Positions 27,302-37,717 are shown, counted from the stretch's first letter. The stretch: 64,000 nt of DNA from Rhizobium oryzihabitans (GCF_010669145.1 NZ_CP048632.1:2810501-2874500); one strand, 5' to 3'. A program made the numbers and translations. Notes: a model not told the origin generated them from the letters alone.

Positions 27302-27420
27302 CCCTCATTCCTGTGCCTGTCACAGGAATCCAGCCGACGCGCGTCTGCGCGGCGAGAAGAGTCCTTTCAGCCCAAGGACTTGGGCTGGCTGGATCCCTGT
27401 GACAAGCACAGGGATGAGGG
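27302..27420. repeat. Mosaic palindromic element, family B, copy 1
   Basis: CCCTCATTCCTGTG...CACAGGAATCCAGCC pairs with GGCTGGATCCCTGTGAC...CACAGGGATGAGGG. The core holds GACGCGCGTCTGCGCGG and TTTCAGCCCAAGGACTTGGGCTG. The core is inverted relative to the copies at 37600, 42325 and 52504. Confidence 0.85.
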
Positions 27421-27490
27421 CGGCGGCGTACGGCGGCACTTTCTGACGCGCCGGTTCTGAGGCCCTGCCACATCTACCATTCCGTCACCA

Positions 27491-28624
27491 TCACGCCAGA
27501 ATGCTGTGGTCTACATCCGTAATCAGCCTCTTGCCGCAAAGCGCCATGCTGACATCCATTTCTTTGCGGATGATCTCCAGCGCCGTCGTCACGCCCTGCT
27601 TGCCATCGGCACCGAGGCCATAGAGGAAGGGCCGGCCGATATAGGTGCCCTTGGCGCCAAGCGCCACGGCTTTCAGCACGTCCTGACCGGAGCGGATGCC
27701 GCCATCCAAATGCACCTCGACTTTATCGCCGACGGCATCGACGATTTTCGGCAGCATGGCGATGGAGGAATGGGCGCCGTCGAGCTGGCGGCCGCCATGG
27801 TTGGAGACGATGATGGCGTCGGCGCCGGTATCGAGCGAGGCGCGGGCATCTTCCTCGTCAAGGATGCCCTTGAGGATCAGCTTGCCGCCCCAGCGTTCCT
27901 TGATCCATTCGACATCCTTCCACGACAGGCGCGGATCGAACTGCTCCGCCGTCCAGGAAGACAGCGAGGAGAGGTCGGAGACATTTTTGGCGTGGCCGAC
28001 GATGTTGCCGAAGCTGCGGCGCTTGGTGCGAGCCATGTCGAGGCACCATTTCGGGCGTGTCGCCATCTGCCAGATGTGTTTCGGGGTGAATTTCGGCGGC
28101 GCGGAGAGGCCGTTGCGCAAATCCTTGTGGCGCTGGCCGAGGATTTGCAGGTCGAGCGTCAGCACCAGCGCCGAACAACCGGCGGCCTTCGCCCGGTCGA
28201 TGAGATTGTTGACGAAGTCCCGGTCCTTCATCACGTAAAGCTGGAACCAGAAGGGTTTCGACGTGACGGACGCGACATCCTCGATGGAGCAGATGCTCAT
28301 GGTGGAAAGCGTGAAAGGCACGCCGAATTCTTCTGCGGCCTTGGCGGCCAGCATTTCGCCATCGGCGTGCTGCATGCCCGTTAGCCCGGTGGGGGAGAGC
28401 GCCACCGGCATCGACACCTTCTGGCCGATCATTTCTGTGGCCAGCGACCGGTCGGTCATGTCCACCAGCACGCGCTGGCGCAGCTTTATCTTTGCAAAAT
28501 CATCCTCATTGGCGCGGTAGGTGCCTTCCGTCCATGCGCCGCTATCGGCGTAGTCGAAAAACATTTTTGGCACACGGCGTCGTGCCTGATTTTTCAGGTC
28601 CGCTATGGTCAGGATTTTGCCCAT
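27491..28624 (-). CDS. lldD: Alpha-hydroxy-acid oxidising FMN enzyme (L-lactate dehydrogenase LldD-like)
   Basis: This is a 377-residue FMN enzyme of the glycolate oxidase/L-lactate dehydrogenase family. It opens with ILTIADLKNQARRRVPKMFFDYADSG and has the FMN segment SPTGLTGMQHADGE, the substrate/FMN motif SNHGGRQLDGA with the catalytic His and Arg, and HLDGGIRSGQDVLKAVALGA. Family members oxidise L-lactate to pyruvate at the membrane. ATG 28624 (MGKILTI) is favoured with AAGG upstream; a further ATG lies 15 bases earlier. It stands alone on the minus strand next to a TauE/SafE exporter. Confidence 0.9.
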   Translation of the reverse strand: MGKILTIADLKNQARRRVPKMFFDYADSGAWTEGTYRANEDDFAKIKLRQRVLVDMTDRSLATEMIGQKVSMPVALSPTGLTGMQHADGEMLAAKAAEEFGVPFTLSTMSICSIEDVASVTSKPFWFQLYVMKDRDFVNNLIDRAKAAGCSALVLTLDLQILGQRHKDLRNGLSAPPKFTPKHIWQMATRPKWCLDMARTKRRSFGNIVGHAKNVSDLSSLSSWTAEQFDPRLSWKDVEWIKERWGGKLILKGILDEEDARASLDTGADAIIVSNHGGRQLDGAHSSIAMLPKIVDAVGDKVEVHLDGGIRSGQDVLKAVALGAKGTYIGRPFLYGLGADGKQGVTTALEIIRKEMDVSMALCGKRLITDVDHSILA

Positions 28625-28701
28625 GGATAAAGCCTTCACATTTGAATGATGGCTTCACATAACACGAATGTGGCGGCTGCGACATCAAAATCGACGGGGT
28701 A

Positions 28702-29454
28702 TCAGCCCCAGAAAGCCCGCAAAAATAGCTCGGCTCCCAATAAAAGCAGGCAGATGAGGAACCAGCGCCGGAATGTGGCCGGGCTGACGATGTTACGGAT
28801 CTTCTGGCCGAGCCACATGCCGAGAAGCGCGGGCAGCACAGCCAGTGCGGAAAGCGATAGATGCTCGACGCGGAAGGCGTCTTGAGACGCAAGGCCGGCT
28901 GCAAGTGCAATGGTCGAAACGGTGAAGGAAAGGCCGAGCGCCTGCACGAGATCATCGCGGTTGAAACCGAGCGACTGGATATAGGGCACGGCGGGTACGA
29001 CAAAAATTCCGGTGCCGCCGGTCAAAAAGCCGGTCGCCAGCCCGACAGCTGGCGAGAGCTTCGGTTCCAGCTTTGCGGGAATGGCGAAGGGCTTTGCAAA
29101 AAGGCTATAGGCGGCGTAGCCCGCAAGACACAATCCGAGCGCCGAGGTAGTCCAGACGCCGGTGCCTGATGTCATCAGCCGGATGCCGATGAGAGTGCCG
29201 ACGGTAATGGCGATCATCATCGGCCATAGCCGCGCGACAATCGCCCTGAAATCGGGTCCCGCCAGCAATTGCCAGATATTGGTGATGAAGGAGGGCAGGA
29301 TGAGAAGGCCTGCGGCAACGACCGGCGGCATGAAAAGGCCGAGAACGCCCATGGCGACGGTCGGCAGGCCCATGCCGGTGACGCCCTTGACGATGCCCGC
29401 GACGATGAATGTTGCGACAATCATGAGCATGGTGGTTGTGTCTAAATCCGGCAC
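28702..29454 (-). CDS. TauE/SafE family sulfite exporter-type membrane protein
   Basis: This protein of about 250 residues has seven to eight membrane segments and the DUF81/TauE pattern FIVAGIVKGVTGMGLPTVAMGVLG, repeated in part as LATGFLTGGTGIFVVPAVPY. Members export sulfite, sulfoacetate or other organosulfonates. I place the start at GTG 29454 because GGAG lies seven bases upstream. An earlier open stretch to 29508 encodes hydrophilic sequence unlike the family. The neighbours give no clear hint of substrate. Confidence 0.86.
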   Translation of the reverse strand: MPDLDTTTMLMIVATFIVAGIVKGVTGMGLPTVAMGVLGLFMPPVVAAGLLILPSFITNIWQLLAGPDFRAIVARLWPMMIAITVGTLIGIRLMTSGTGVWTTSALGLCLAGYAAYSLFAKPFAIPAKLEPKLSPAVGLATGFLTGGTGIFVVPAVPYIQSLGFNRDDLVQALGLSFTVSTIALAAGLASQDAFRVEHLSLSALAVLPALLGMWLGQKIRNIVSPATFRRWFLICLLLLGAELFLRAFWG

Positions 29455-29532
29455 GGGCGCACTCCAGAAGTCATTCGTATTTCGGCCGGGGCGGTGCCAG
29501 CCAGACATAGAAAGCGAGCGGGTGCGGCAAGG

Positions 29533-29656
29533 TTTCTTCTCCCCGTCGGGGAGAAGGTGGCCCGAAGGGTCGGATGAGGGGGCGACGTGGGCGATAAATC
29601 GAGAGCTTGCCCCCTCATCCCGCTGCCGCGGACTTCTCCCCGGCGGGGAGAAGAAA
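29533..29656. repeat. Mosaic palindromic element, family C, copy 2
   Basis: CTTCTCCCCGTCGGGGAGAAG, GGATGAGGGGGC, GCCCCCTCATCC and CTTCTCCCCGGCGGGGAGAAG lie in this order. It is the reverse-complement orientation of the copy at 12233-12352: here GGCCCGAAGGGTCGGATGAG is in the left half, there its complement is in the right half. Confidence 0.8.
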
Positions 29657-29730
29657 CACGCGGCACCCGCTCGATTTGACAGGCCACTGATACATGAGGG
29701 CCATGAGCGAATGTTTCGGCCTCAGCCGAA

Positions 29731-31036
<1,306 letters not shown>

Positions 31037-31040
<4 letters not shown>

Positions 31041-32299
31041 TCAGTCTTTCCTTCGGCTTTTCCAGCCCCGGAAACCGCACTTTCATACCATGCAGTCAGC
31101 ACCTTGCGCTCATCCGGGGTGATGGCGGTGATGTTGCCGGGAGGCATGGCATGGCTGCGGCCGGCTTGCAAATAGATTTCGCGCGCATGGGCGGCGATCT
31201 GCTCGTCGGTTTCGAGCTTCACCGATTTCGGTGTGAAGGGCACGCCTTCCCACACCGGCTCGGCCGCATGGCACATGGAACAGCGGCCCTGAACCACATC
31301 GCGCGCCTTGGCGAAATGGGCGTCGGCGACGAATTGCTGCTGCATCGGCGAGAGTGTCGCGGCCTTCTGTTCTTCTTCGCCGGTCAGCACCTTTGGCACG
31401 GTGGAAAGCCACATGATGACGATGAAGATGAGGGCGGTCAGAAGCCAGGTCCAAGTCGGCTTGCCTTTGCGGGCATGGGTGGTGTTGAACCAGTGGCGGA
31501 TGGTGACGCCCATCAGGAAGACAAGTGCGGCGATGATCCAGTTAAACTGCGTGGCAAAGGCCAGCGGATAATGGTTCGACAGCATGAAGAAGATGACGGG
31601 CAGCGTCAGGTAGTTGTTGTGCAGCGAGCGCTGCTTGGCGATGCGGCCATATTTCGGGTCCGGCGTGCGCCCGGCGATCAGGTCGGCCACGACGATCTTC
31701 TGGTTTGGAATGATGATGAAGAACACATTCGCCGACATGATGGTGGCGGTAAATGCGCCGAGATGCAGGAAGGCGGCGCGGCCGGTGAAGACCTGCGTAT
31801 AACCCCATGCCATCGCCACCAGCGCCACATAGAGCACGATCATCAGGCCCCAGGTATTGTTGCCGAGCGGCGATTTACAGAGGAAATCGTAAAACAGCCA
31901 GCCGATGGCAAGCGAAGCGAGCGACAGACAGATGGCCTGGAACTGCGTAAGCGCCAGCACCGAATGGTCGATGAGGAAGAGATCGGCGCCGCCGTAATAA
32001 ACGATGCAAAGCATGGCGAAGCCGGAAAGCCAGGTGACATAGCTTTCCCATTTGAACCATGTCAGGTGCTCGGGCATCTGGGCAGGCGCGACCAGATATT
32101 TCTGGATGTGGTAGAAGCCGCCGCCATGCACCTGCCATTCCTCGCCATAGGCCCCCGGCGGCAGATGCGGCCGTTTGACCAGCCCGAGATCGAGCGCGAT
32201 GAAATAAAAGGATGAGCCGATCCAGGCGATGGCGGTGATGACGTGGAGCCAGCGGACGGCAAAGGCCATCCATTCCCACGCAATGGCATATTCGTACAT
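31037..32299 (-). CDS. puuD: Urate hydroxylase PuuD (membrane urate oxidase with cytochrome c domain)
   Basis: This is a 420-residue membrane urate oxidase. The N-terminal ~300 residues form about eight membrane segments (DUF989), starting EWMAFAVRWLHVITAIAWIGSSFYFIALD and including many conserved histidines. The C-terminus carries a class I cytochrome c domain with haem motif CSMCH (Cys340, Cys343, His344) and a probable axial Met in MPPGN near 385. PuuD oxidises urate to 5-hydroxyisourate and passes electrons to the respiratory chain, so no hydrogen peroxide is made. It is the first gene of the puuD-guaD operon. Confidence 0.94.
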
Positions 32300-32859
32300 G
32301 CGGTTCCCCTGATCCTTGTGCAGCGCACCTTGCGAGAAATTTGACCTTTAGGAAAGGGAAAAGCAGAGGGCGGGAGGTTATTGTTCACAATCCGGTTCGC
32401 TTGTGTCCACAACATCGGCCGAAGTGGATCGCCTCTGGCGGCAAGCCCGGTAAAGTTGCAGTGGAGGTTTGCTGTCGCATAGTTTGTGCTTAGCTGGCTA
32501 ACGCGACTCAGCTATTATCCTTTGTGCAGCCTGCCAATGTGCTAAAATAAAAGGCTGCGGAGCTTTGGAGTGCCCTGCGTCCGAAAGGACGCGACAAAGG
32601 ACGCTCTAACTTTTTAAGTGGCGCATCGTTCCTGTCGAAAATCGGTCTCGATTTTCGGGGTGATGCGCAAGGCTCCCATGACATGTTTCGCTGGCGGTTC
32701 ATGCCGAAAGCGGGTGCTGCGAACCCTGGGGCGGGGGCAGTTCAGGGGGCAGGTGTCGCAGTTCCCGGTGCCATCGCGTCCGGGTGCGTGTTGATGTGTG
32801 GAATTTGAATAAAGGGACGCAATGACCTTCCGGCAGCCGCCGTTGTTTCAACGGAGACC
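32300..32859. other. 560-base intergenic region with a palindromic repeat
   Basis: The gap lies between the divergent puuD operon and a small secreted-protein gene. It holds the repeat at 32568-32672 and, nearer puuD, an A/T-rich stretch with TTGTTCACAA (32381-32390) that could be part of a puuD operator. I see no gene in it. Confidence 0.5.
32568..32672. repeat. Rhizobial-type nested palindrome (family D)
   Basis: GCGTCC-GAAA-GGACGC is followed by AAAGGACGCTCTAAC and a nested palindrome at 32621-32668: GCGCATC ... CGAAAATCG-GTCT-CGATTTTCG ... GATGCGC. This layout is typical of abundant intergenic palindromic elements in Rhizobiales. Confidence 0.65.
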
Positions 32860-33203
32860 ATGCCGATGCGCCTTGTTCTGACGGTTCTCTTCCTGCTTTT
32901 GGCGTTCACCGCCACGGCGCTTGCCCATGAATCCCACAAGGGGTTCAAATATGAAAGCTACTGCTGCAACGGCGATGCCCAGACGGGAGATTGCCAGATG
33001 ATCCCCACGCGAAGCGTTCGTGTCACGCCGGATGGTTATGAGGTGTCGCTGGCCCCGGCGATCATCGCATGGTCACGCGGCGGCATGTCTTCAACTGGTC
33101 GCAACGGGAGGCAAGACGGTCGGAGGATGGCGAATATCATCTCTGTCTCTTTCCGGATGAAGACACGCCGCGCTGCTTTTATGCGCCGGATATGGGATAT
33201 TGA
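32860..33203 (+). pseudogene. Small secreted cysteine-containing hypothetical protein, frameshifted
   Basis: The product would be about 114 residues, with a signal peptide (MRLVLTVLFLLLAFTATALA) and a mature part with paired cysteines: YESYCCNGDAQTGDCQMIP, then after a frameshift NWSQREARRSEDGEYHLCLF and DEDTPRCFYAPDMGY. The arrangement (CC, DC, CLF, RCF) resembles small conserved alphaproteobacterial secreted proteins of unknown function. The shift lies at CCCC 33053-33056 and equals one missing base. As read, the protein would run on in the wrong frame to 33324. ATG 32860 has GGAGA upstream. It overlaps the end of the convergent lysR gene by 25 bases. Confidence 0.75.
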
Positions 33204-34105
33204 GATGTTTGCGGCCGGTTTTCCTCGATCCGCTGCAATATCCAGTCGCGAAACAGCCTTATCTTGCGAATGTTCCTGCGGTTTTCAGGATAGACGAGCC
33301 AATAGTTCTGTCCTTCACTGCTGAGGTGCTCGAAGGGTTGATAAAGCCGGCCAAGTGCAATCTCATCGGCATAGAGTTCAGGGGTGAGCATGGCGACGCC
33401 CTGGCTGGCGATCGCCGCTGCGGCTTCGAAGGCCTGCACGTTGAGACGGCTGCGCGGATAACGGTCGAGGCCCGGATTTTCGACGCCCACTTCCTGAAAC
33501 CATTGGTGCCACCAGATGTCGCCGGGATCGATGATGCGAAGGCGCAGAAGATCCTCCGGCTTTTTCAAGCCGCCGATGGTTTTGGCAAGGTCGGGATGCA
33601 GCATCGGCGTATAAACGCCCCTGACAAGCCGGTGATAAATCAACCCCTTGCCATCGTCGTTGCTCCAGCGGATGGCGACATCGCAATCGGACTGCGCAAA
33701 ATCGATCAAGGCGTTGGAGGTTTCCAGCCGGACGGCGATCGAAGGATGTTCCAGCTGGAAAGCCCCCAGATGGCGTGAAAGCCAGCGTGATGCGAAAGTG
33801 GCGGTGGAATGAATGGTCAGCGTCGTGTCTGACGTGTCACGCACATTGTCGACGGCTTCCCGCAGGCTGTTAAAGGCTTCGGCCACTCTCGGCGCCAGCT
33901 TCTGCCCGGCCTCGGTCAACTGAACCTGGCGCGCTTTGCGTATGAACAGCGGCTCGCCGATATTCTCCTCCAGCAGCTTCACTTGATAGCTGACCGCCGT
34001 CTGCGTCATGCCCAGTTCCTCGCCAGCCCTGGTGAAACTCAGATGCCTGGCAGCGGCCTCGAACACGCGCAAGGCATTCAGCGGGAACTGGCGAGACATT
34101 TTCAT
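33179..34105 (-). CDS. LysR family transcriptional regulator (GcvA-like)
   Basis: This is a 308-residue regulator. The N-terminal winged helix-turn-helix is LNALRVFEAAARHLSFTRAGEELGMTQTAVSYQVKLLEENIGEPLF, followed by a periplasmic-binding-protein-like effector domain. The sequence is closest in style to the GcvA group. It is divergent from a small DUF1127-like gene, and a LysR-type operator may lie in the 117-base A/T-rich gap between them (for example around 34135-34180). The xdh genes lie beyond that gene, so control of purine genes is possible but unproven. Confidence 0.88.
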   Translation of the reverse strand: MKMSRQFPLNALRVFEAAARHLSFTRAGEELGMTQTAVSYQVKLLEENIGEPLFIRKARQVQLTEAGQKLAPRVAEAFNSLREAVDNVRDTSDTTLTIHSTATFASRWLSRHLGAFQLEHPSIAVRLETSNALIDFAQSDCDVAIRWSNDDGKGLIYHRLVRGVYTPMLHPDLAKTIGGLKKPEDLLRLRIIDPGDIWWHQWFQEVGVENPGLDRYPRSRLNVQAFEAAAAIASQGVAMLTPELYADEIALGRLYQPFEHLSSEGQNYWLVYPENRRNIRKIRLFRDWILQRIEENRPQTSQYPISGA

Positions 34106-34222
34106 GGATAAGTTCTCTTTATGCTAATCGCCAAAGGTTTCATTGGTTTTTACTCATAAATCAGAGCATTTTTAGTCCAACTCATCAACTGAGCTTCTGA
34201 CATTTTTTGAATGGAGACGAAC

Positions 34223-34450
34223 ATGCGCACAGCACTCTTGCGCGCGTGGTCCCGCCTGCGTGCGGGTCTGCGGACAGCGGAACGGTTTACCCTTGAAAGC
34301 CTTGCGCCGGACAATCTGGCGGATGAAAGCCTGCCCGACGGGCTCAGGCGTGATCTTGGCCTTGAGGATGGCCGTGTCGATTTTCGTTGCGACGGATTTC
34401 GGCAGCGGAAAATGCTTGCAACAACTCGGCTGCCACAAGGGCCGCTATGA
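34223..34450 (+). CDS. Small DUF1127-like protein
   Basis: This short open frame (75 residues) starts at ATG 34223 with GGAGAC four bases upstream. The N-terminal half is basic (RTALLRAWSRLRAGLRTAERF), and LPDGLRRDLGLEDGR resembles the LRDIGLxRxxI motif of DUF1127 proteins, small RNA-binding-type regulators common in Rhizobiaceae. Its last 107 bases overlap the 3' end of xdhC on the other strand, which is unusual, so one of the two C-termini may be wrong. Divergence from a LysR gene is a common setting for such genes. Confidence 0.5.
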   Translation: MRTALLRAWSRLRAGLRTAERFTLESLAPDNLADESLPDGLRRDLGLEDGRVDFRCDGFRQRKMLATTRLPQGPL

Positions 34451-35198
34451 CGGCGGGGCGCTTGTCCCTGACGCTATTGCCACCGATGGGCAAAGTGAGT
34501 TTTGCAAGGCGGGAAGGCGGTTCGCCCTCCCGCTCCAGCCAATGGGAGAAGGTGGCGCGTTTGGTCTTTGAACCGATCATGCCGACATAGGCGAGATCGT
34601 CGCGGGCAAGCGCTTCCTTGGCTATGAGGAAATCGAGCGCGTGATCATGTGTGACGATGATCGCTGCCCCGTTTGCCGGGATTTTCGCGACGAGCGCCTC
34701 CGGCATGGGAGTGAGCACGGATGTGGCATCGGCTGGAAGATCGTGCAACTCCGTTTCCCGCGTCTCCACCACTGTCAGCGTCAGGGGCAGCAGCGACAGC
34801 GCTTCCGCCAATGCCTTGCCGACATGACCAGCCCCGAAAATGAAGACAGCGGGCTGCTGTTCGGCTTCGCCTTTCAACCGCGTCTCAAGAGCGACCCCGA
34901 TCTCCTTCGTCACCCGCTGGAAGCGGATGAGGGTGCGGCCGCCGCAGCATTGGCCGATTTCCGGGCCGAGCGGAATATCCATACGGTCTTCGGCCGTACC
35001 GCTCCTCAACATGGCGCGGGCATGGTCCATCGCCATATATTCGAACTGCCCGCCGCCGATCGTTGCCCACAGCGCATCCTGGCTTACCAGCATGAAGGTT
35101 CCGGCTTCACGCGGCGATGAGCCTTTGACAGCCTCGATTTCCACGAGGATCGCGGCGGAGGAGCGGGCAAGGAAGTTGGAAAGGGAGGTGTCAGGCAT
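34344..35198 (-). CDS. xdhC: Xanthine dehydrogenase accessory protein XdhC
   Basis: This is a 284-residue maturation factor that binds molybdenum cofactor, helps insert the sulfurated cofactor into XdhB, and recruits the sulfurase. It has the XdhC features SAAILVEIEAVKGSSPREAGTFMLV, TIGGGQFEYMA, the GQCCGG motif, a Rossmann-type FIFGAGHVGKALAEAL and YVGMIGSKTKRATF. It follows xdhB by twelve bases, with GAGGGGG as ribosome site inside that gap. The C-terminal ~12 residues (RHGHPQGQDHA) run through the antisense of a small gene and look non-conserved. Confidence 0.93.
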   Translation of the reverse strand: MPDTSLSNFLARSSAAILVEIEAVKGSSPREAGTFMLVSQDALWATIGGGQFEYMAMDHARAMLRSGTAEDRMDIPLGPEIGQCCGGRTLIRFQRVTKEIGVALETRLKGEAEQQPAVFIFGAGHVGKALAEALSLLPLTLTVVETRETELHDLPADATSVLTPMPEALVAKIPANGAAIIVTHDHALDFLIAKEALARDDLAYVGMIGSKTKRATFSHWLEREGEPPSRLAKLTLPIGGNSVRDKRPAVIAALVAAELLQAFSAAEIRRNENRHGHPQGQDHA

Positions 35199-35210
35199 TT
35201 GTTGGCCCCC

Positions 35211-37550
35211 TCACACCTTCTTCAGCCGTTCCACCGCCATCAGAACCCGTTCGGGCGTTGCCGGCGCATCGAGGCGCGGGCAGACCTTGTAGTCGGCGAC
35301 GGAGGCGACGGCCATGGAGAGGGCTTCGAGAACCGAGATCGCCAGCATGAAGGGCGGTTCGCCCACGGCCTTGGAACGGCCGATGGTGGGTTCGGCATTT
35401 TCCGCCCATTCCGCCAGTTGCACGTTGAAACTCTTCGGCCGGTCGGAGGCGAGCGGGATCTTGTAGGTGGAGGGTGCGTGGGTGCGCAGCCGTCCCTTGC
35501 CATCCCACCACAATTCTTCCGTCGTCAGCCAGCCCATGCCCTGCACGAAGGCGCCTTCCACCTGGCCGATATCAATGGCCGGGTTCAGCGACTTGCCGAC
35601 ATCGTGGAGGATATCGGTGCGTTCCATCAGGTATTCGCCGGTCAGCGTATCGATCGACACTTCCGAGCAGGCCGCGCCATAGGCGAAATAATAAAACGGT
35701 GTGCCACGGCCGGCGGCGCGGTCCCAGTGGATTTTCGGCGTCTTGTAAAAACCGGCGGCGGAAAGCTGCACACGGGCGAAATAGGCCTTTTTGATGAAAT
35801 CGTTGAAGGCGATTTCCTCAAGGCCGATGCGCACCCGGTTCGGCAGGAAGACGACTTCTTCTTCCGGCACGTTCCAGTTCTCGGCGGCGAATTTGACCAG
35901 CCTTTCGCGGATCTGGCGGGCGGCGTCATAGGCCGCCATGCCATTCAGGTCCGTACCGGAGGAGGCGGCTGTAGCGGAGGTGTTCGGCACCTTGCCCGTA
36001 GTCGTTGCGGTGATCTTTACCCTGCCGATATCCACCTGGAAGGCATCGGCCACCACCTGCGCCACCTTGGTGTAGAGGCCCTGGCCCATTTCGGTGCCGC
36101 CATGGTTCAGGTGGATGGAGCCGTCATTGTAGATATGCACCAGCGCACCCGCCTGATTGAAGGCGGTCATGGTGAAGGAGATGCCGAATTTGACGGGAGT
36201 GAGCGCGATGCCCTTGCGGATGATCGGGCTCGTTTTGTTGAACTCGATGATCGCCTCGCGTCGCGCGCGGTAGTCGCTGGAGGTTTCCAGCTCCTCGACG
36301 ATGCGGGCGATGATATTGTCCTCGACCTCCTGATGATAGGGCGTCGTGGTGCGGCCCGAGCCGGTCTCGCCGTAGAAATTCAGCTTGCGGATATCGAGCG
36401 GGTCCTTGCCCACCGCATAGGCGATTTCCTCGATGAAACGTTCCGCGCCCAGCATGCCTTGCGGGCCGCCGAAACCGCGAAAGGCGGTGTTGGAGACGGT
36501 GTGGGTTTTCAGCGGCCGCGAGGTGAGGTGCACATGCGGATAGAAATAGCTGGAATCCGCATGGAAAAGCGCGCGATCCGTGACCGGGCCTGACAGATCG
36601 GAGGAAAAGCCGCAGCGGGCGGCATAGGTGGCGTCGACGGCGTGGATGCGGCCTTCCTCATCGAAGCCAAGCTCGTAATCGACGCGGAAATCGTGGCGCT
36701 TGCCGGTGGCGGTCATGTCCTCGTCGCGGTCCGGGCGGATTTTCACGGCCCGGTTCAGCTTCTTGGCGGCGATGGCGCAGAGGGCGGCGAACTGGTTGCC
36801 CTGCGTTTCCTTGCCGCCGAAACCGCCACCCATGCGGCGCACTTGCACCGTGACGGCATTGGACGGCACCTGCAGGATATGGCTGACAATGTGCTGGATT
36901 TCGCTCGGATGCTGGGTGGAACTCCACAGCGTCACCTCGTCATCCTCGCCCGGCACGGCCATGGCGATGTGGCTTTCGAGATAAAAATGCTCCTGCCCGC
37001 CGATCCGCATGGTGCCGGTGAGACGGCGGGGTGCGACATCCATTTCGATCTTGGCATCGCCACGCTTAAGCGTCATCGGATCGATGACCAGCGCGCCGTC
37101 ATTTTCAATCGCCGTGTCGATATCGGTGAAATGCGGCAGGTCCTTATAAGCGACCTTCGCCTTGCGGGCCGCCTTTCTGGCGATATCGCGGGTTTCGGCG
37201 AAGACCGCGAAGATCGGCTGGCCGTGGAATTCGACCTTTGTCTCGGCCAGCAAAGGTTCGTCGTGACGGCCGCCTGACGAGACATCGTTTTCGCCGGGCA
37301 CATCCTTGCCAACCATGACCCACAGGACGCCCGGTGTAGCCTCGACTTCGGACAGGTCCATGGAGACGATTTCCGCATGCGCCCGGTCGGAAAGGCCAAG
37401 CGCGCCGTGAACGAGGCCGGCGGGTTCGGGAATATCGTCGATATATTCGGCGCTGCCCGTCACATGTTTATGGGCGGAATCGTGCCGGAGCGAGGCGTGT
37501 ACAGGGCCGTCGATTTCGGTTTTGGTCTTGTCGAAGCTTGTCGTGTCCAT
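35211..37550 (-). CDS. xdhB: Xanthine dehydrogenase molybdopterin-binding subunit XdhB
   Basis: This is the 779-residue catalytic subunit that oxidises hypoxanthine to xanthine and xanthine to urate at the molybdenum centre. It opens with HASLRHDSAHKHVTGSAEYIDDIPEP and carries the cofactor-binding GGGFGGKETQGNQFA, FRGFGGPQGMLGAERFIEEIA, the TEMGQGLYTKVAQV segment and, near the C-terminus, VGEPPFMLAISV, which is just before the usual active-site glutamate region (here RSKAVGEPPF). ATG 37550 has GGGGAGG six bases upstream. It is separated from xdhA by 200 bases holding a palindromic element. Confidence 0.94.
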   Translation of the reverse strand: MDTTSFDKTKTEIDGPVHASLRHDSAHKHVTGSAEYIDDIPEPAGLVHGALGLSDRAHAEIVSMDLSEVEATPGVLWVMVGKDVPGENDVSSGGRHDEPLLAETKVEFHGQPIFAVFAETRDIARKAARKAKVAYKDLPHFTDIDTAIENDGALVIDPMTLKRGDAKIEMDVAPRRLTGTMRIGGQEHFYLESHIAMAVPGEDDEVTLWSSTQHPSEIQHIVSHILQVPSNAVTVQVRRMGGGFGGKETQGNQFAALCAIAAKKLNRAVKIRPDRDEDMTATGKRHDFRVDYELGFDEEGRIHAVDATYAARCGFSSDLSGPVTDRALFHADSSYFYPHVHLTSRPLKTHTVSNTAFRGFGGPQGMLGAERFIEEIAYAVGKDPLDIRKLNFYGETGSGRTTTPYHQEVEDNIIARIVEELETSSDYRARREAIIEFNKTSPIIRKGIALTPVKFGISFTMTAFNQAGALVHIYNDGSIHLNHGGTEMGQGLYTKVAQVVADAFQVDIGRVKITATTTGKVPNTSATAASSGTDLNGMAAYDAARQIRERLVKFAAENWNVPEEEVVFLPNRVRIGLEEIAFNDFIKKAYFARVQLSAAGFYKTPKIHWDRAAGRGTPFYYFAYGAACSEVSIDTLTGEYLMERTDILHDVGKSLNPAIDIGQVEGAFVQGMGWLTTEELWWDGKGRLRTHAPSTYKIPLASDRPKSFNVQLAEWAENAEPTIGRSKAVGEPPFMLAISVLEALSMAVASVADYKVCPRLDAPATPERVLMAVERLKKV

Positions 37551-37599
37551 GGTTCAAGCCTCCCCTTCATCAATTGCGGCATATGACAGCGACAATAAA

Positions 37600-37717
37600 C
37601 CCTCATTCCTGTGCTTGTCACAGGAATCCAGCCAGCCCAAGTCTTTGGGCTGAAAGGGTTGTCTCGTCGCGCAGACGCGCGCCAGCTGGATTCCTGTGAC
37701 AAGCACAGGAATGAGGG
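37600..37717. repeat. Mosaic palindromic element, family B, copy 2 (inside the xdhA-xdhB gap)
   Basis: CCCTCATTCCTGTGCTTGTCAC is complementary to GTGACAAGCACAGGAATGAGGG at the other end. The core holds GCCCAAGTCTTTGGGCTG and CGCGCAGACGCGCG. It lies between two genes that should be co-transcribed. Confidence 0.88.

Noticed and set aside
35199..36593. A 464-codon plus-strand open frame antisense to xdhB
   Set aside because: xdhB has cofactor motifs throughout this region; the antisense frame is a codon-bias shadow. The same holds for 1006-2313 (opposite gguB) and 53981-55237 (opposite the alpha-glucosidase).
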